Shown: positions 15,001 through 23,823, numbered from the stretch's first letter. The stretch is DNA of 40,823 bases from an uncultured Lachnospiraceae bacterium (GCA_910576815.1 CAJTKA010000031.1:1-40823), one strand, 5' to 3'. The notes: generated by a model from the letters alone, not told the origin. Translations and numbers: made by a program.

Positions 15001-15597
15001 ATGACTACAGAATATATCGCACACAGGATCAACACCATTGAGGAGCTTGAGGAGCTGCCCACAGAGTACGGTGTGGAGCTGGATCTGCGGGATGATTTGA
15101 ATGGACGGATCTATATTTCTCACAATCCGTTTGAGCCGGGGCAGGACTTTGAAGCATACTGCAAAGCATACCATCACGGTACGATGATCCTCAATATCAA
15201 GAGTGAACGAATAGAGCATGAAGTGCTTGCGTTGATGGAAAAGTATCAGATTAAAAAACACTTTTTCCTCGACTCCTCCTTTCCCATGATAAAACTACTG
15301 ACGGACATGGGTGTGAAGGAAGTGGCGCTGCGTTTCAGTGAACTGGAAGGGCTTGACACGATTCGCAATATGGCGGGACGGGCCGAATGGGTCTGGGTAG
15401 ACTGTTTCACGAAAGTTCCCATCAACAGGGAGAACTATCGGGAACTAAAGGCGCTTGGCTATAAACTCTGCTTCGTTTCTCCGGAACTGGAGGGACAGGA
15501 GGAAAAGCTGTCCGAATATAAGTCGTATCTTATGGAGCAGGGTATCGTATTTGATGCGATCTGCACAAAAAGCTATCATATAAAGGATTGGATGTAA
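15001..15597 (+). CDS. GDPD/PI-PLC-like phosphodiesterase-fold protein
   Basis: A 198-residue TIM-barrel-type protein. The early IAHRINTIEELEELP and YGVELDLRDDLNGRIYISH correspond to the HR, E-x-D and H motifs of glycerophosphodiester phosphodiesterases (His8, Glu22, Asp24, His37 region). The chain is shorter than typical GDPD enzymes (240-300), so some loops are missing. There is no signal peptide, so it would act in the cytosol. In this setting it may cleave or release a glycerol-phosphate-containing head group, but that is a guess. Its last codons overlap the following GT-C gene. Confidence 0.7.
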   Translation: MTTEYIAHRINTIEELEELPTEYGVELDLRDDLNGRIYISHNPFEPGQDFEAYCKAYHHGTMILNIKSERIEHEVLALMEKYQIKKHFFLDSSFPMIKLLTDMGVKEVALRFSELEGLDTIRNMAGRAEWVWVDCFTKVPINRENYRELKALGYKLCFVSPELEGQEEKLSEYKSYLMEQGIVFDAICTKSYHIKDWM

Positions 15598-17297
15598 GGA
15601 TATTGGGCGAAAGAAAACGGTTTGGATTTAACAGGGAATGGCAGAAGAAAGTCGGGATGGCGGCGGCTGTTACGCTTACACTGTTTGCGGGGCTGCTTTT
15701 GTTTTGCAGGCATTGGCGGTTTGAACTGCCCCTTTACCCAAATGTGGACGAGCAGCTGTCTCTGGGCTGTATCTACGACTTGCTGAATCAGCATCTTTAT
15801 ACGGGAGATCTCTATGTGCTCGATTTTTTTCGGTACCCGCATCTGACGTTCTATTATGCGGCGCTGGGTGTGCGCGTTCTGGGAAAGTTTTTCCGCGGTA
15901 CGGACATGGTGATTCTTTTGCGGTATGTGGTCTGCGGCACTGCGCTTTTGTCTAATATCTGTATTTATTTCAGCGTTAAAATTTTAACGGGAAACCGCAA
16001 GTGGGCTTATCTGGGATTTCTTTTGTCCGTTTTTTCTCTTTATGGCTATGCTTATCTTTTTTATACAGGGCCGGATACTCTGCTCTATGCGGTGGCAAAT
16101 GTTATTTTGCTGCTCGGCTGCCTGATTTTGCGGGAGAAGGATGAGGAGAGGGCGGTTTATCTCTGGTATCCGCTGATGGCGATAGGTATCGGGCTCGCGA
16201 TGGCGGCTAAATATCACGGCGTGGTCTTTGGCGTTTTTTGGCTTTGCCTGCACATTGGGAAAAAATATTGGAAGCGGCATAGGAACAATTACCTGTTTTT
16301 CCTGGACTGCATCGTGCTGGCGCTCACCTTTGTACTTTGTAACTATTCCCTCTTTTTCCATTTCAAGACCTTTGTCGGAGATAATTTATATAATCTGAAT
16401 CATTATGCGTGGGGGCATCCCGGGATCGAGCACAATTCAGCTTTTCTCGGTTATCTGGAATCCTTCGCTTTTTCTTCGTATGGGCTTTGCGGAGGACTTT
16501 TATTGCTGCTAGGGATCGTATATATGATCCGCAAAAAAGAGTGGGGAACGTTCGTAAGTCTGGCTCTGATGCCGTTTTGTATCATGATCTTATTGTCTAA
16601 ATACAGCATTGTGCTGGGAAGGAATTTATCGCTTGTGCTGCCGTTTGCCTTTTTATTTATGACATGCGGACTGATGGAGGCGGAGGCAATCTTTGAAAAA
16701 TGGTTACGGGCAGCAGGCAGAAAAGGCAGCAATGTGAGATCGGAGCAGAGAGCAGATGGAAGGACCGGGCGGCACGGTGAGTCGAAAGGATGGAAAATTG
16801 GCGGATATGCGGGGTTTGCGCTGGCAGCAGTTCTTGTGCTTTGCAACAGTATTGCGGTCTTGGCAAATTACCGCTATGAGCTGTCCTACGACCATGCGGC
16901 AGCCTACATAGAAAAGAAGATACCTGCGGGGGCCACAATTTATTGTACGGCTTACGCACCTTTGATGGAGGAGGGAAGATATGAGATCATTGATGTTGGA
17001 GAGGATCTCACTCTTTTGCCTGATCGGCTTTCGGAAAACGAGTATTTCGTTGACGTAGAGTATGCCACGGGGTATTTCTCACAGAAGAAAGATTATCTGC
17101 TTTGGAAAGGCGGGTACATGTATCCGGAAAAGAAGGCACTCTATGAACAAAAGACCGCGGCCTATTCGCTTGTAGAAAAGTGGCAGGGCCTTTCTTACGG
17201 CGGGGAGTGGAAGTACAGGATCGGATATCTTGATCTGTTTCTGCGTTCTCCGAGAGAGTATTATGTGGGACCGTCGATCGTTTTATACGGTCAGTGA
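15588..17297 (+). CDS. Polytopic membrane glycosyltransferase (GT-C/ArnT-PMT-like)
   Basis: A 569-residue membrane protein with about eleven helices and a C-terminal extracytoplasmic domain (about 430-569) after a charged loop (AGRKGSNVRSEQRADGRTGR). After the first helix comes PLYPNVDEQLSLGCIYDLL with an acidic pair typical of the first outer loop of GT-C enzymes such as ArnT or PMT, then RYPHLTFYYAALGVRVLG. Such enzymes move a sugar from polyprenyl phosphate to an outside acceptor. The frame opens at a TTG (15588) overlapping the previous gene by 10 nt; the true start is uncertain and could be TTG 15603 or Met24. It is the last gene of the unit and converges on the gene at 17320 with only 22 nt between. 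Confidence 0.85.
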   Translation: MDVRILGERKRFGFNREWQKKVGMAAAVTLTLFAGLLLFCRHWRFELPLYPNVDEQLSLGCIYDLLNQHLYTGDLYVLDFFRYPHLTFYYAALGVRVLGKFFRGTDMVILLRYVVCGTALLSNICIYFSVKILTGNRKWAYLGFLLSVFSLYGYAYLFYTGPDTLLYAVANVILLLGCLILREKDEERAVYLWYPLMAIGIGLAMAAKYHGVVFGVFWLCLHIGKKYWKRHRNNYLFFLDCIVLALTFVLCNYSLFFHFKTFVGDNLYNLNHYAWGHPGIEHNSAFLGYLESFAFSSYGLCGGLLLLLGIVYMIRKKEWGTFVSLALMPFCIMILLSKYSIVLGRNLSLVLPFAFLFMTCGLMEAEAIFEKWLRAAGRKGSNVRSEQRADGRTGRHGESKGWKIGGYAGFALAAVLVLCNSIAVLANYRYELSYDHAAAYIEKKIPAGATIYCTAYAPLMEEGRYEIIDVGEDLTLLPDRLSENEYFVDVEYATGYFSQKKDYLLWKGGYMYPEKKALYEQKTAAYSLVEKWQGLSYGGEWKYRIGYLDLFLRSPREYYVGPSIVLYGQ

Positions 17298-17319
17298 ACA
17301 TCTTACAGAAACGGTCATC

Positions 17320-18045
17320 TTATACCAAAAATTCGCGCAGCAGAAGCTCCAATTCTTCGGCTTCGGAGGGGGTAAAGTCAGGGATATCTTTTTTCTGTTC
17401 ACTTGGCATACGAAAATCGTCGTCCTGCGGCAGGTTGGCTGCTTTTGCGGACTGCTTTTTTTCCTCTTTTGCATCGGGTTTGTCCCCGCTTTCTTTTTCC
17501 ATGCCGACCAGGCGCATATCGAGCTTTGTCTGTTCCAGACGCCCTGACAGATGATTTTCCAGGTAATCCACCAGATTTGTGCGCAGCATCGCTATCTTTC
17601 CGGGAATGTCCGCCAGAGAGGAGATTGCGAAATAAAGATACAGGCCGAAAAAGCTGATCAGATAAAAAGGCGCGATCTCAAGAAAGTTTTCTCCGCGAAT
17701 GATTCCCAGGCAGGCGCCGATTCCGGCCACCAGAACGGAGAGGAGAGTAAGCTGCCCCGAGAGGTGCCTGAAAAAGGAGACCGGGAAGCGACCGATGGAC
17801 AGTTGATTGATATACTTGTCCACAAAGACGCCGACATTGGGAATGGTCTCGTGGAGCTGTCTGCAGCTTGTGAATTTCAGTTTCAGTTTTTGCAGAGACT
17901 TATTTTTTGTAGCGGACATATTTTCCGTTTCCCGAATCAGGCGGCGGTATAGCACACCAATCAAAATCTGGCATAAAATACTGCATGAGAGCAGTGTCAA
18001 AATGGCGATCATAAAGTTTTTATGATGGAAAAAAGGCGTAAGCAT
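17320..18045 (-). CDS. Membrane protein of unknown function with a charged cytosolic tail
   Basis: A 241-residue protein. One helix lies near the N-terminus (about 11-34, FMIAILTLLSCSILCQILIGV), two more around 98-118 and 125-147 (LTLLSVLVAGIGACLGII, FYLISFFGLYLYFAISSL). The remaining 80 residues are charged and rich in Lys, Glu and Asp, and end TPSEAEELELLLREFLV. No domain is recognised. GGAGGTAACC precedes the ATG at 18045, so translation should be strong. It converges with the glycan unit and is divergent from the TSCPD gene. The short conserved-looking C-terminal helix could bind a partner. Confidence 0.7.
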   Translation of the reverse strand: MLTPFFHHKNFMIAILTLLSCSILCQILIGVLYRRLIRETENMSATKNKSLQKLKLKFTSCRQLHETIPNVGVFVDKYINQLSIGRFPVSFFRHLSGQLTLLSVLVAGIGACLGIIRGENFLEIAPFYLISFFGLYLYFAISSLADIPGKIAMLRTNLVDYLENHLSGRLEQTKLDMRLVGMEKESGDKPDAKEEKKQSAKAANLPQDDDFRMPSEQKKDIPDFTPSEAEELELLLREFLV

Positions 18046-18072
18046 GGTTACCTCCGTTCGTCAGAGAGCATA

Positions 18073-18088
18073 CTAATACTAAATTTGA
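18073..18088. repeat. 16-nt repeat, copy 1
   Basis: CTAATACTAAATTTGA occurs here and again at 18685-18700. Copy 1 is in the leader of the divergent membrane protein gene. Confidence 0.8.
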
Positions 18089-18167
18089 ATCAGCATACCT
18101 ATATTATATTAGGTTTTTGCCCGAAAAGAAGGTTTAAGGCATCGACAGATTTTGCAATAAAAACGTT

Positions 18168-18196
18168 TTGCGTTATGTCTGCGGTTGAGCTATAAT
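18168..18196 (+). promoter_or_regulatory. Sigma-A promoter of the TSCPD gene
   Basis: TTGCGT at 18168-18173 and a perfect TATAAT at 18191-18196, spaced by 17 nt. The coding start is some 235 nt further on, so the message would have a long leader that holds the folded element at 18214-18393. Confidence 0.7.
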
Positions 18197-18213
18197 GTAC
18201 ACGTAGGCAATGA

Positions 18214-18393
18214 GCAGTGCGCAGACGAAAGATAAAGAAATGGCTGCTTGCAGACATTTTTTTTAGATTGCGGATGCATAGGGGTGCTAAGCGCCAGTGG
18301 CGCTTGTTTAGCACGGACCGAAGCGGAGCGTAGACAGCCCGTGAAGCGAGAATAGTAAATGCCATTGGCATTAACTATACGAGCGTGCACTGC
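18214..18393 (+). repeat. Folded leader or palindromic REP-like element
   Basis: GCAGTGC (18214-18220) pairs with GCACTGC (18387-18393) and closes a 180-nt segment. Inside are GTGCTAA-GCGCC/GGCGC-TTGT-TTAGCAC (18284-18314) and AATGCC/GGCATT (18358-18372). Short words GAAGCGGAGCG and GTGAAGCGAG lie between. The look is that of the dispersed palindromic repeats of Lachnospiraceae, but a leader RNA with regulatory function cannot be excluded. A T8 run at 18258-18265 follows a weak CTGC/GCAG stem. Confidence 0.55.
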
Positions 18394-18435
18394 GGAGTAA
18401 GAGGAATATGGAAATGTTTTAAGGGAGGAAAAATT

Positions 18436-18678
18436 ATGATCTACCAGCCAAAGGGCGTTTGTTCTAACGCAATCGACGTAGAGGTAGAGGAAGGCATCAT
18501 CACTTCCGTTAAGTTCACAGGCGGCTGCAATGGCAACACGCAGGGTATTTCCAGACTGGTCGTTGGCATGAAGGCGGAGGATGCAATCGACAGACTGCGG
18601 GGCATCAAGTGCGGTATCAAAAATACTTCCTGTCCGGATCAGTTGGCCTGTGCGCTTCAGGAGATGCTGGAACACTAA
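18436..18678 (+). CDS. TSCPD-domain protein (TIGR03905-type)
   Basis: An 80-residue single-domain protein starting MIYQPKGVCSNAIDVEVEEG. It carries GGCNGNTQGISRLVVGM and the name-giving NTSCPDQLACALQEML. The same domain is found at the C-terminus of class II ribonucleotide reductases; stand-alone members have no proven role. Five cysteines (in GVCSN, GGCNG, IKCGI, TSCPD and LACAL) suggest metal or redox chemistry. GGGAGG stands 8 nt before the ATG at 18436; the frame extends upstream to 18385 without a site. Confidence 0.9.
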   Translation: MIYQPKGVCSNAIDVEVEEGIITSVKFTGGCNGNTQGISRLVVGMKAEDAIDRLRGIKCGIKNTSCPDQLACALQEMLEH

Positions 18679-18684
18679 CATAAG

Positions 18685-18700
18685 CTAATACTAAATTTGA
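18685..18700. repeat. 16-nt repeat, copy 2
   Basis: Identical to 18073-18088. Copy 2 lies between the TSCPD gene and murG, 23 nt before the murG start. Confidence 0.8.
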
Positions 18701-18722
18701 CTGATAAAGGAAGGCATAGTTT

Positions 18723-19799
18723 ATGGGAAAAAAGATTGTATTAACCGGTGGCGGGACAGCAGGACACGTGACGCCAAACATGGCTTTGATTCCGAAATTA
18801 CGAGATTTGGAGTACGAAATCATATACATGGGATCCTATGATGGCATTGAGAAGAAGCTGATCGAGGATTTTGACATTCCCTACTATGGCATTGCGACGG
18901 GAAAATTTCGCCGCTATTTTGACCCGAAAAACTTTTCCGATCCGTTCCGCGTGATCAAGGGAATGCGGGAAGCCAGGCGATATCTCAAGGAGATCAAGCC
19001 CGATGTGCTTTTTTCCAAAGGCGGTTTTGTCAGCGTGCCCGTAGTGCGTGCGGCGGCGTCTCTGGGGATTCCCTGTATCATTCATGAGTCAGATATGACG
19101 CCGGGGCTTGCCAATAAGCTTTGCATTCCGGTGGCGAAGAAAGTATGCTGTAATTTTCCGGAGACTTTCAGTCAGCTTCCGGCGGCAAAGGCGGTGCTGA
19201 CGGGATCGCCGATTCGTAAGGAACTGGCCATGGGAGATAAGGAGGCGGCTTATCGGCTGTGCGGCTTTGACAATTCGAAGCCTGTTATTATGGTAGTGGG
19301 CGGCAGTCTTGGCTCTGCGGCGATCAATCAGGCAGTCAGGGATGTACTTCCTGAGCTTCTAAAGGATTTTCAGGTGGTGCATCTGTGTGGCAAGGAAAAA
19401 GTGGATAACCTGCTGCTCACCACGCAGGGTTACAAGCAGTTTGAGTATGTGAAATCCGAGATGAAAGATATCTTTGCTATGGCGGATATTGTGATTTCCA
19501 GAGCCGGGGCCAATGCAATCAGTGAGATTTTAGCGCTCAAGAAACCGAACATCCTGATTCCGCTGCCTTCATCCAGCAGCAGAGGCGATCAGCTTCTCAA
19601 TGCGAAATCTTTTGAGTCCCAGGGTTTCAGTATTGTTGTGGACGAGGATGATTTGACGAAAAAGCTTCTGCTTGAGAAGATCCAGGAACTCTACTTTAAC
19701 CGTTTTACCTATATTGACGCGATGAAAAAGAGCAGTCAGCGGGATGCAATCAGTACGATCATTGATTTGATCGAGGATGCGGTAAAGCAAGAGTCGTAA
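18723..19799 (+). CDS. murG: MurG, lipid II-forming N-acetylglucosaminyltransferase
   Basis: A 358-residue GT28 enzyme that adds GlcNAc from UDP-GlcNAc to lipid I on the inner membrane face to make lipid II for peptidoglycan. The motif LTGGGTAGHVTPNMAL is at the N-terminus, VLFSKGGFVSVPVVRAAA and HESDMTPGLANKL follow, and the C-terminal domain has VVGGSLGSAAINQ and ISRAGANAISEI. The length is as usual. The ribosome site is AAAGGAAGG. It is far from a division and cell wall cluster here, standing alone between the TSCPD gene and pgi. Some Clostridia have more than one MurG-like protein, so it could be the second copy. Confidence 0.93.
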   Translation: MGKKIVLTGGGTAGHVTPNMALIPKLRDLEYEIIYMGSYDGIEKKLIEDFDIPYYGIATGKFRRYFDPKNFSDPFRVIKGMREARRYLKEIKPDVLFSKGGFVSVPVVRAAASLGIPCIIHESDMTPGLANKLCIPVAKKVCCNFPETFSQLPAAKAVLTGSPIRKELAMGDKEAAYRLCGFDNSKPVIMVVGGSLGSAAINQAVRDVLPELLKDFQVVHLCGKEKVDNLLLTTQGYKQFEYVKSEMKDIFAMADIVISRAGANAISEILALKKPNILIPLPSSSSRGDQLLNAKSFESQGFSIVVDEDDLTKKLLLEKIQELYFNRFTYIDAMKKSSQRDAISTIIDLIEDAVKQES

Positions 19800-19884
19800 A
19801 ACAATGAAATTATGCGGGTTTTTGCAGGAGAAAATCTTGCTTGGCCTGTAAAATCAAGAAAATGAAAAGAAAAAGGAGGACAAC

Positions 19885-21231
19885 ATGAGCAAAGTAACGT
19901 TTGACTATTCCAAGGCGACGGCTTTTATTGGCGAGAATGAGGTAGAATCCATGAAGAAGCTGGCGCTTGACGCAAAAGAGGTTCTGGTGAGCAAATCGGG
20001 CGCAGGCAATGATTTCCTGGGCTGGATCAATCTTCCCGTGAACTATGACAAGGAGGAGTTTGGCAGAATCAAAAAGGCGGCAGAGAAGATCAAGGGCGAT
20101 TCTGAGGTGCTTCTGGTAATCGGTATCGGCGGTTCCTATCTGGGTGCAAGAGCGGCAATTGAGTTTCTGCGTCACAGCTTTTATAATGTTGTGGACAAGT
20201 CTGTCAGAAAGACACCCGAAATCTACTTTGTGGGAAATTCCATCAGCTCTACTTACATTAAGCACCTGATTGACGTAATTGGAGACAGGGATTTTTCCAT
20301 CAATATGATCTCCAAATCCGGCACGACCACGGAGCCTGCTATTGCATTCCGTGTCTTCAAGGATATGGCGGAGAAGAAATATGGCAAGGAAGGCGCGGCA
20401 AAGAGAATTTACGCTACCACCGATAAGGCGAGAGGCTCCCTCAAAAATCTTGCCACCGAGGAAGGGTATGAGAGCTTTGTGGTGCCTGACGATGTGGGCG
20501 GCCGTTTCTCCGTATTGACGGCGGTAGGATTACTTCCCATTGCAGTATCCGGCGCGGATATCGACAAATTGATGGAAGGCGCGGCGGAAGGCAGAAAGAT
20601 GGCTCTGGAAGCACCTTTTGAGGAGAACGACGCAGTAAAGTATGCAGCGCTTCGCAACATTTTGCTTAGAAAGGGTAAAGTGATTGAGATTCTTGCAAAC
20701 TACGAGCCCAGCGCACATTTTGTTTCCGAGTGGTGGAAACAGCTTTATGGCGAGTCCGAGGGCAAGGACCAGAAGGGTATCTTCCCGGCAAGCGTCGATC
20801 TGACCACCGATCTGCACTCTATGGGACAGTTTATTCAGGACGGTTCCCGCACTATGTTTGAGACGGTATTGAATATCGAGAAAAGCAGGGAGGAGATCAT
20901 CATCGGCAAGGAGCCCGTGGATTTGGATGGATTGAACTATTTGGCAGGCAAGAATGTCGATTTTGTTAATAAGAGCGCGATGAACGGCACAATCCTGGCG
21001 CACACGGACGGCCAGGTGCCTAACTTTATGGTTAATGTGCCCGAAGTCAACGAGTTTTATTTGGGCGAACTGTTCTACTTCTTTGAATTTGCCTGCGGTG
21101 TCAGCGGGTATCTGCTGGGCGTGAATCCGTTCAACCAGCCCGGCGTGGAGAGCTATAAGAAAAATATGTTCGCATTGCTTGGCAAGCCCGGGTATGAGGC
21201 GCAGAGAGAGGAACTGCTTAAGAGACTGTAA
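19885..21231 (+). CDS. pgi: Glucose-6-phosphate isomerase
   Basis: A 448-residue cytosolic enzyme that interconverts glucose 6-phosphate and fructose 6-phosphate. It is the short Firmicute form. GIGGSYLGARAAIEFL binds the phosphate, ISKSGTTTEPAIAFR and GGRFSVLTAVGLLP are the family signatures, and HSMGQFIQDGSRTMFET and the C-terminal YKKNMFALLGKPG stretch carry the remaining active-site residues. The start has AAAAAGGAGG before it. There is an 85-nt gap from murG. The enzyme links the sugar-acid genes downstream with glycolysis. Confidence 0.97.
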   Translation: MSKVTFDYSKATAFIGENEVESMKKLALDAKEVLVSKSGAGNDFLGWINLPVNYDKEEFGRIKKAAEKIKGDSEVLLVIGIGGSYLGARAAIEFLRHSFYNVVDKSVRKTPEIYFVGNSISSTYIKHLIDVIGDRDFSINMISKSGTTTEPAIAFRVFKDMAEKKYGKEGAAKRIYATTDKARGSLKNLATEEGYESFVVPDDVGGRFSVLTAVGLLPIAVSGADIDKLMEGAAEGRKMALEAPFEENDAVKYAALRNILLRKGKVIEILANYEPSAHFVSEWWKQLYGESEGKDQKGIFPASVDLTTDLHSMGQFIQDGSRTMFETVLNIEKSREEIIIGKEPVDLDGLNYLAGKNVDFVNKSAMNGTILAHTDGQVPNFMVNVPEVNEFYLGELFYFFEFACGVSGYLLGVNPFNQPGVESYKKNMFALLGKPGYEAQREELLKRL

Positions 21232-21268
21232 ATATATTACAATAGAAAAGAAGTAAAAGGAGTTTATG

Positions 21269-22642
21269 ATGAGCAACAAAACGATTCCCTACAAGATTTA
21301 TCTGGAAGAAAAGGAGATGCCGACGCAGTGGTATAACGTGAGGGCAGATATGAAAAACAAACCCGCGCCCCTGTTAAATCCGGCGACGATGCAGCCGATG
21401 ACGGCAGAGGAGCTGTCTGCAGTGTTCTGCAAAGAGCTGGTGAGTCAGGAGCTTGACGATACCACAGCTTATATTGACATTCCGGAGGAGATCAGGAAAT
21501 TTTATAAGATGTACCGTCCTTCTCCCCTTGTGCGGGCTTACTGTCTGGAAGAAAAGCTTAATACGCCCGCGAAGATCTACTATAAATTTGAAGGGAATAA
21601 CACCAGCGGCAGTCATAAACTCAATTCGGCGATCGCACAGGCGTACTATGCGAAACAGCAGGGCTTGAAGGGCGTTACCACGGAGACGGGCGCAGGCCAG
21701 TGGGGAACGGCGCTGTCGATGGCGTGTTCCTATTTCGGCCTGGATTGTAAGGTGTATATGGTAAAGGTTTCCTATGAGCAGAAACCTTTCCGCCGCGAGG
21801 TGATGCGTACTTACGGCGCCAGCGTGACACCTTCTCCTTCTACTACCACGGAAGTAGGAAAAAAGATCCTTGCCGAACATCCCGGCACCTCGGGGAGTCT
21901 GGGCTGTGCGATCTCCGAAGCCGTGGAAGTGGCTGTCGGTACGGAAGGATACCGCTATGTGCTGGGAAGTGTGTTGAATCAGGTATTGCTCCATCAGTCG
22001 GTGATCGGTCTGGAAACCAGGGCGGCTTTAGATAAGTACGGGATCGAACCCGATATTATCATTGGCTGTGCGGGCGGCGGTTCTAACCTGGGAGGATTGA
22101 TCTCACCTTTTATGGGCGAGAAGTTAAAGGGAAATAAGGATTACCGCATTGTTGCGGTAGAACCGGCATCTTGCCCCAGCTTTACGCGCGGGAAATTTGC
22201 TTATGATTTCTGCGATACGGGCAAAGTTTGTCCGCTGTCAAAGATGTACACGTTGGGGAGCGGATTCATTCCTTCCTCTAATCACGCAGGTGGATTGCGC
22301 TATCACGGCATGAGTTCCACGTTGTCTCAGCTTTATGCGGATGGCCTGATGGAGGCTGTTTCCGTGGAGCAGACGGCAGTGTTTGAGGCGGCGACGGAGT
22401 TTGCGAGAGTGGAAGGCATTTTGCCTGCACCCGAGAGCGCACATGCAATCAAAGTGGCTATTGACGAAGCGAAGAAGTGCAAGGAGACCGGAGAGGAGAA
22501 GACAATCGTTTTCGGCCTGACGGGAACAGGCTACTTTGATATGGTGGCTTACCAGAGATACAATGACGGCGAAATGCAGGACTACATCCCTACGGATGCG
22601 GACTTAGAGCCTGGTTTTGCGTCGCTTCCAAATATCGAATAA
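21269..22642 (+). CDS. TrpB-like PLP-dependent tryptophan synthase beta chain (TrpB2 type)
   Basis: A 457-residue fold-type II PLP enzyme. KFEGNNTSGSHKLNSAIAQ contains the PLP lysine, ETGAGQWGTALSMACSYFG follows, and the phosphate loop is GCAGGGSNLGGLISPF. The longer N-terminus with YKMYRPSPLVRAY and the C-terminal PAPESAHAI and GLTGTGYFD place it in the TrpB2 group, which works without TrpA, condensing indole with serine. No trp genes are near. The ATG at 21269 is 6 nt from AAGGAG; ATG 21266 is the alternative. An intrinsic terminator follows. Confidence 0.92.
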   Translation: MSNKTIPYKIYLEEKEMPTQWYNVRADMKNKPAPLLNPATMQPMTAEELSAVFCKELVSQELDDTTAYIDIPEEIRKFYKMYRPSPLVRAYCLEEKLNTPAKIYYKFEGNNTSGSHKLNSAIAQAYYAKQQGLKGVTTETGAGQWGTALSMACSYFGLDCKVYMVKVSYEQKPFRREVMRTYGASVTPSPSTTTEVGKKILAEHPGTSGSLGCAISEAVEVAVGTEGYRYVLGSVLNQVLLHQSVIGLETRAALDKYGIEPDIIIGCAGGGSNLGGLISPFMGEKLKGNKDYRIVAVEPASCPSFTRGKFAYDFCDTGKVCPLSKMYTLGSGFIPSSNHAGGLRYHGMSSTLSQLYADGLMEAVSVEQTAVFEAATEFARVEGILPAPESAHAIKVAIDEAKKCKETGEEKTIVFGLTGTGYFDMVAYQRYNDGEMQDYIPTDADLEPGFASLPNIE

Positions 22643-22652
22643 ATGGGATCAG

Positions 22653-22684
22653 TTCCCCATCGGCAGAAGTCGGTGGGGAATTTT
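22653..22684 (+). terminator. Rho-independent terminator after the TrpB-like gene
   Basis: TTCCCCATCG (22653-22662) pairs with CGGTGGGGAA (22671-22680) around an 8-nt loop, one T-G pair included. TTTTG follows. It separates the TrpB-like gene from uxuA; the short T-run may allow read-through. Confidence 0.75.
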
Positions 22685-22723
22685 GTCAAAAATGATGTGG
22701 TGAAAGAATGGAGGGAAAATAAG

Positions 22724-23803
22724 ATGCAAATGGGTTTTCGCTGGTATGGAGAGGGCAACGACGGTATTTCGCTTGCGGATATCAAACAAATTCCGGGCGT
22801 AACGAGCATCGTATGGGCGCTCCATGACAAAATGCCCGGCGAGGTGTGGGAGAAAGAGGAGATCGCTAAAGTGCAGAAACAGTTAGAGCCGTACGGCTTT
22901 AACATGGACGTTGTGGAGTCTGTCAATGTGCATGACGATATCAAGATCGGACTGCCCAGCCGTGACGGCTATATTGCCAATTATATTCAGACCATCCGCA
23001 ATTTGGCGGAGTTTGGGGTGAAAGTAATCTGCTATAATTTCATGCCTGTGTTTGACTGGACACGGACCGACCTTTTCCACCCTGTAGGCGACGGTTCGAC
23101 GGCGCTTTATTATGAGGCGGACAAGATCCACGACGATCCGAAGGAGATGGCGGATTATATCTTAAATAATTTGAATGGGCTTACTTTCCCCGGCTGGGAG
23201 CCGGAACGTATGGCAAAGCTGGATGAATTGTTTGAGGCGTACAAGCCTGTGACAAAGGAAGTGCTTTGGGAGAATCTGAAATATTTTCTGGAAAGCCTGA
23301 TGCCCGTGTGCCATGAGTGCGATATCAAGATGGCGATCCATATGGACGATCCCCCGTGGGATATCTTTGGACTGCCCCGCCTGTTGGTGGATGAGGAGTC
23401 CATCGGCAGATTTTTGAAGATGGTGGATGATCCGTACAACTGCCTGACTCTTTGTTCCGGCAGTCTGAACGCAAATCCCAAAAATAACGTGGCGCAGATC
23501 GTGACCAAGTACTGTGACAGGATCGCTTTTGCGCATATTCGAAACGTGAAACATTTTGAGAACGGCGATTTTACCGAAACAAGCCACCGTGACTGCGACG
23601 GCGATACGGGGATATTGGATATCGTTAAAGCGTACCATGACGGCGGCTTCGACGGCTATATTCGTCCCGACCACGGGCGGCATCTGTGGAATGAAGGTCC
23701 GGGTACTGTGCGTCCCGGCTACGGGCTTTACGACCGCGCGCTCGGTATCATGTATATGCTGGGGATTTGGGATATGCTGGACAGACTGGACGGGAAAAAA
23801 TGA
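22724..23803 (+). CDS. uxuA: Mannonate dehydratase
   Basis: A 359-residue TIM-barrel enzyme that removes water from D-mannonate to give 2-keto-3-deoxygluconate. The start MQMGFRWYGEGND, then IPGVTSIVWALHD, VESVNVHDDIKIG, CYNFMPVFDWTRTD, MAIHMDDPPWDIFGLPR, and the metal-binding end FAHIRNVKHF with RPDHGRHLW are as in UxuA proteins. The ATG at 22724 has GGAGGG 8 nt before; the frame reads open to 22643 but without a site. uxuB is 20 nt further on. Together they cover the two middle steps of glucuronate degradation. UxaC, KDG kinase and KDPG aldolase genes are not in the window. Confidence 0.95.
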   Translation: MQMGFRWYGEGNDGISLADIKQIPGVTSIVWALHDKMPGEVWEKEEIAKVQKQLEPYGFNMDVVESVNVHDDIKIGLPSRDGYIANYIQTIRNLAEFGVKVICYNFMPVFDWTRTDLFHPVGDGSTALYYEADKIHDDPKEMADYILNNLNGLTFPGWEPERMAKLDELFEAYKPVTKEVLWENLKYFLESLMPVCHECDIKMAIHMDDPPWDIFGLPRLLVDEESIGRFLKMVDDPYNCLTLCSGSLNANPKNNVAQIVTKYCDRIAFAHIRNVKHFENGDFTETSHRDCDGDTGILDIVKAYHDGGFDGYIRPDHGRHLWNEGPGTVRPGYGLYDRALGIMYMLGIWDMLDRLDGKK

Positions 23804-23823
23804 AGCTGAGGAGGTAAATACCT

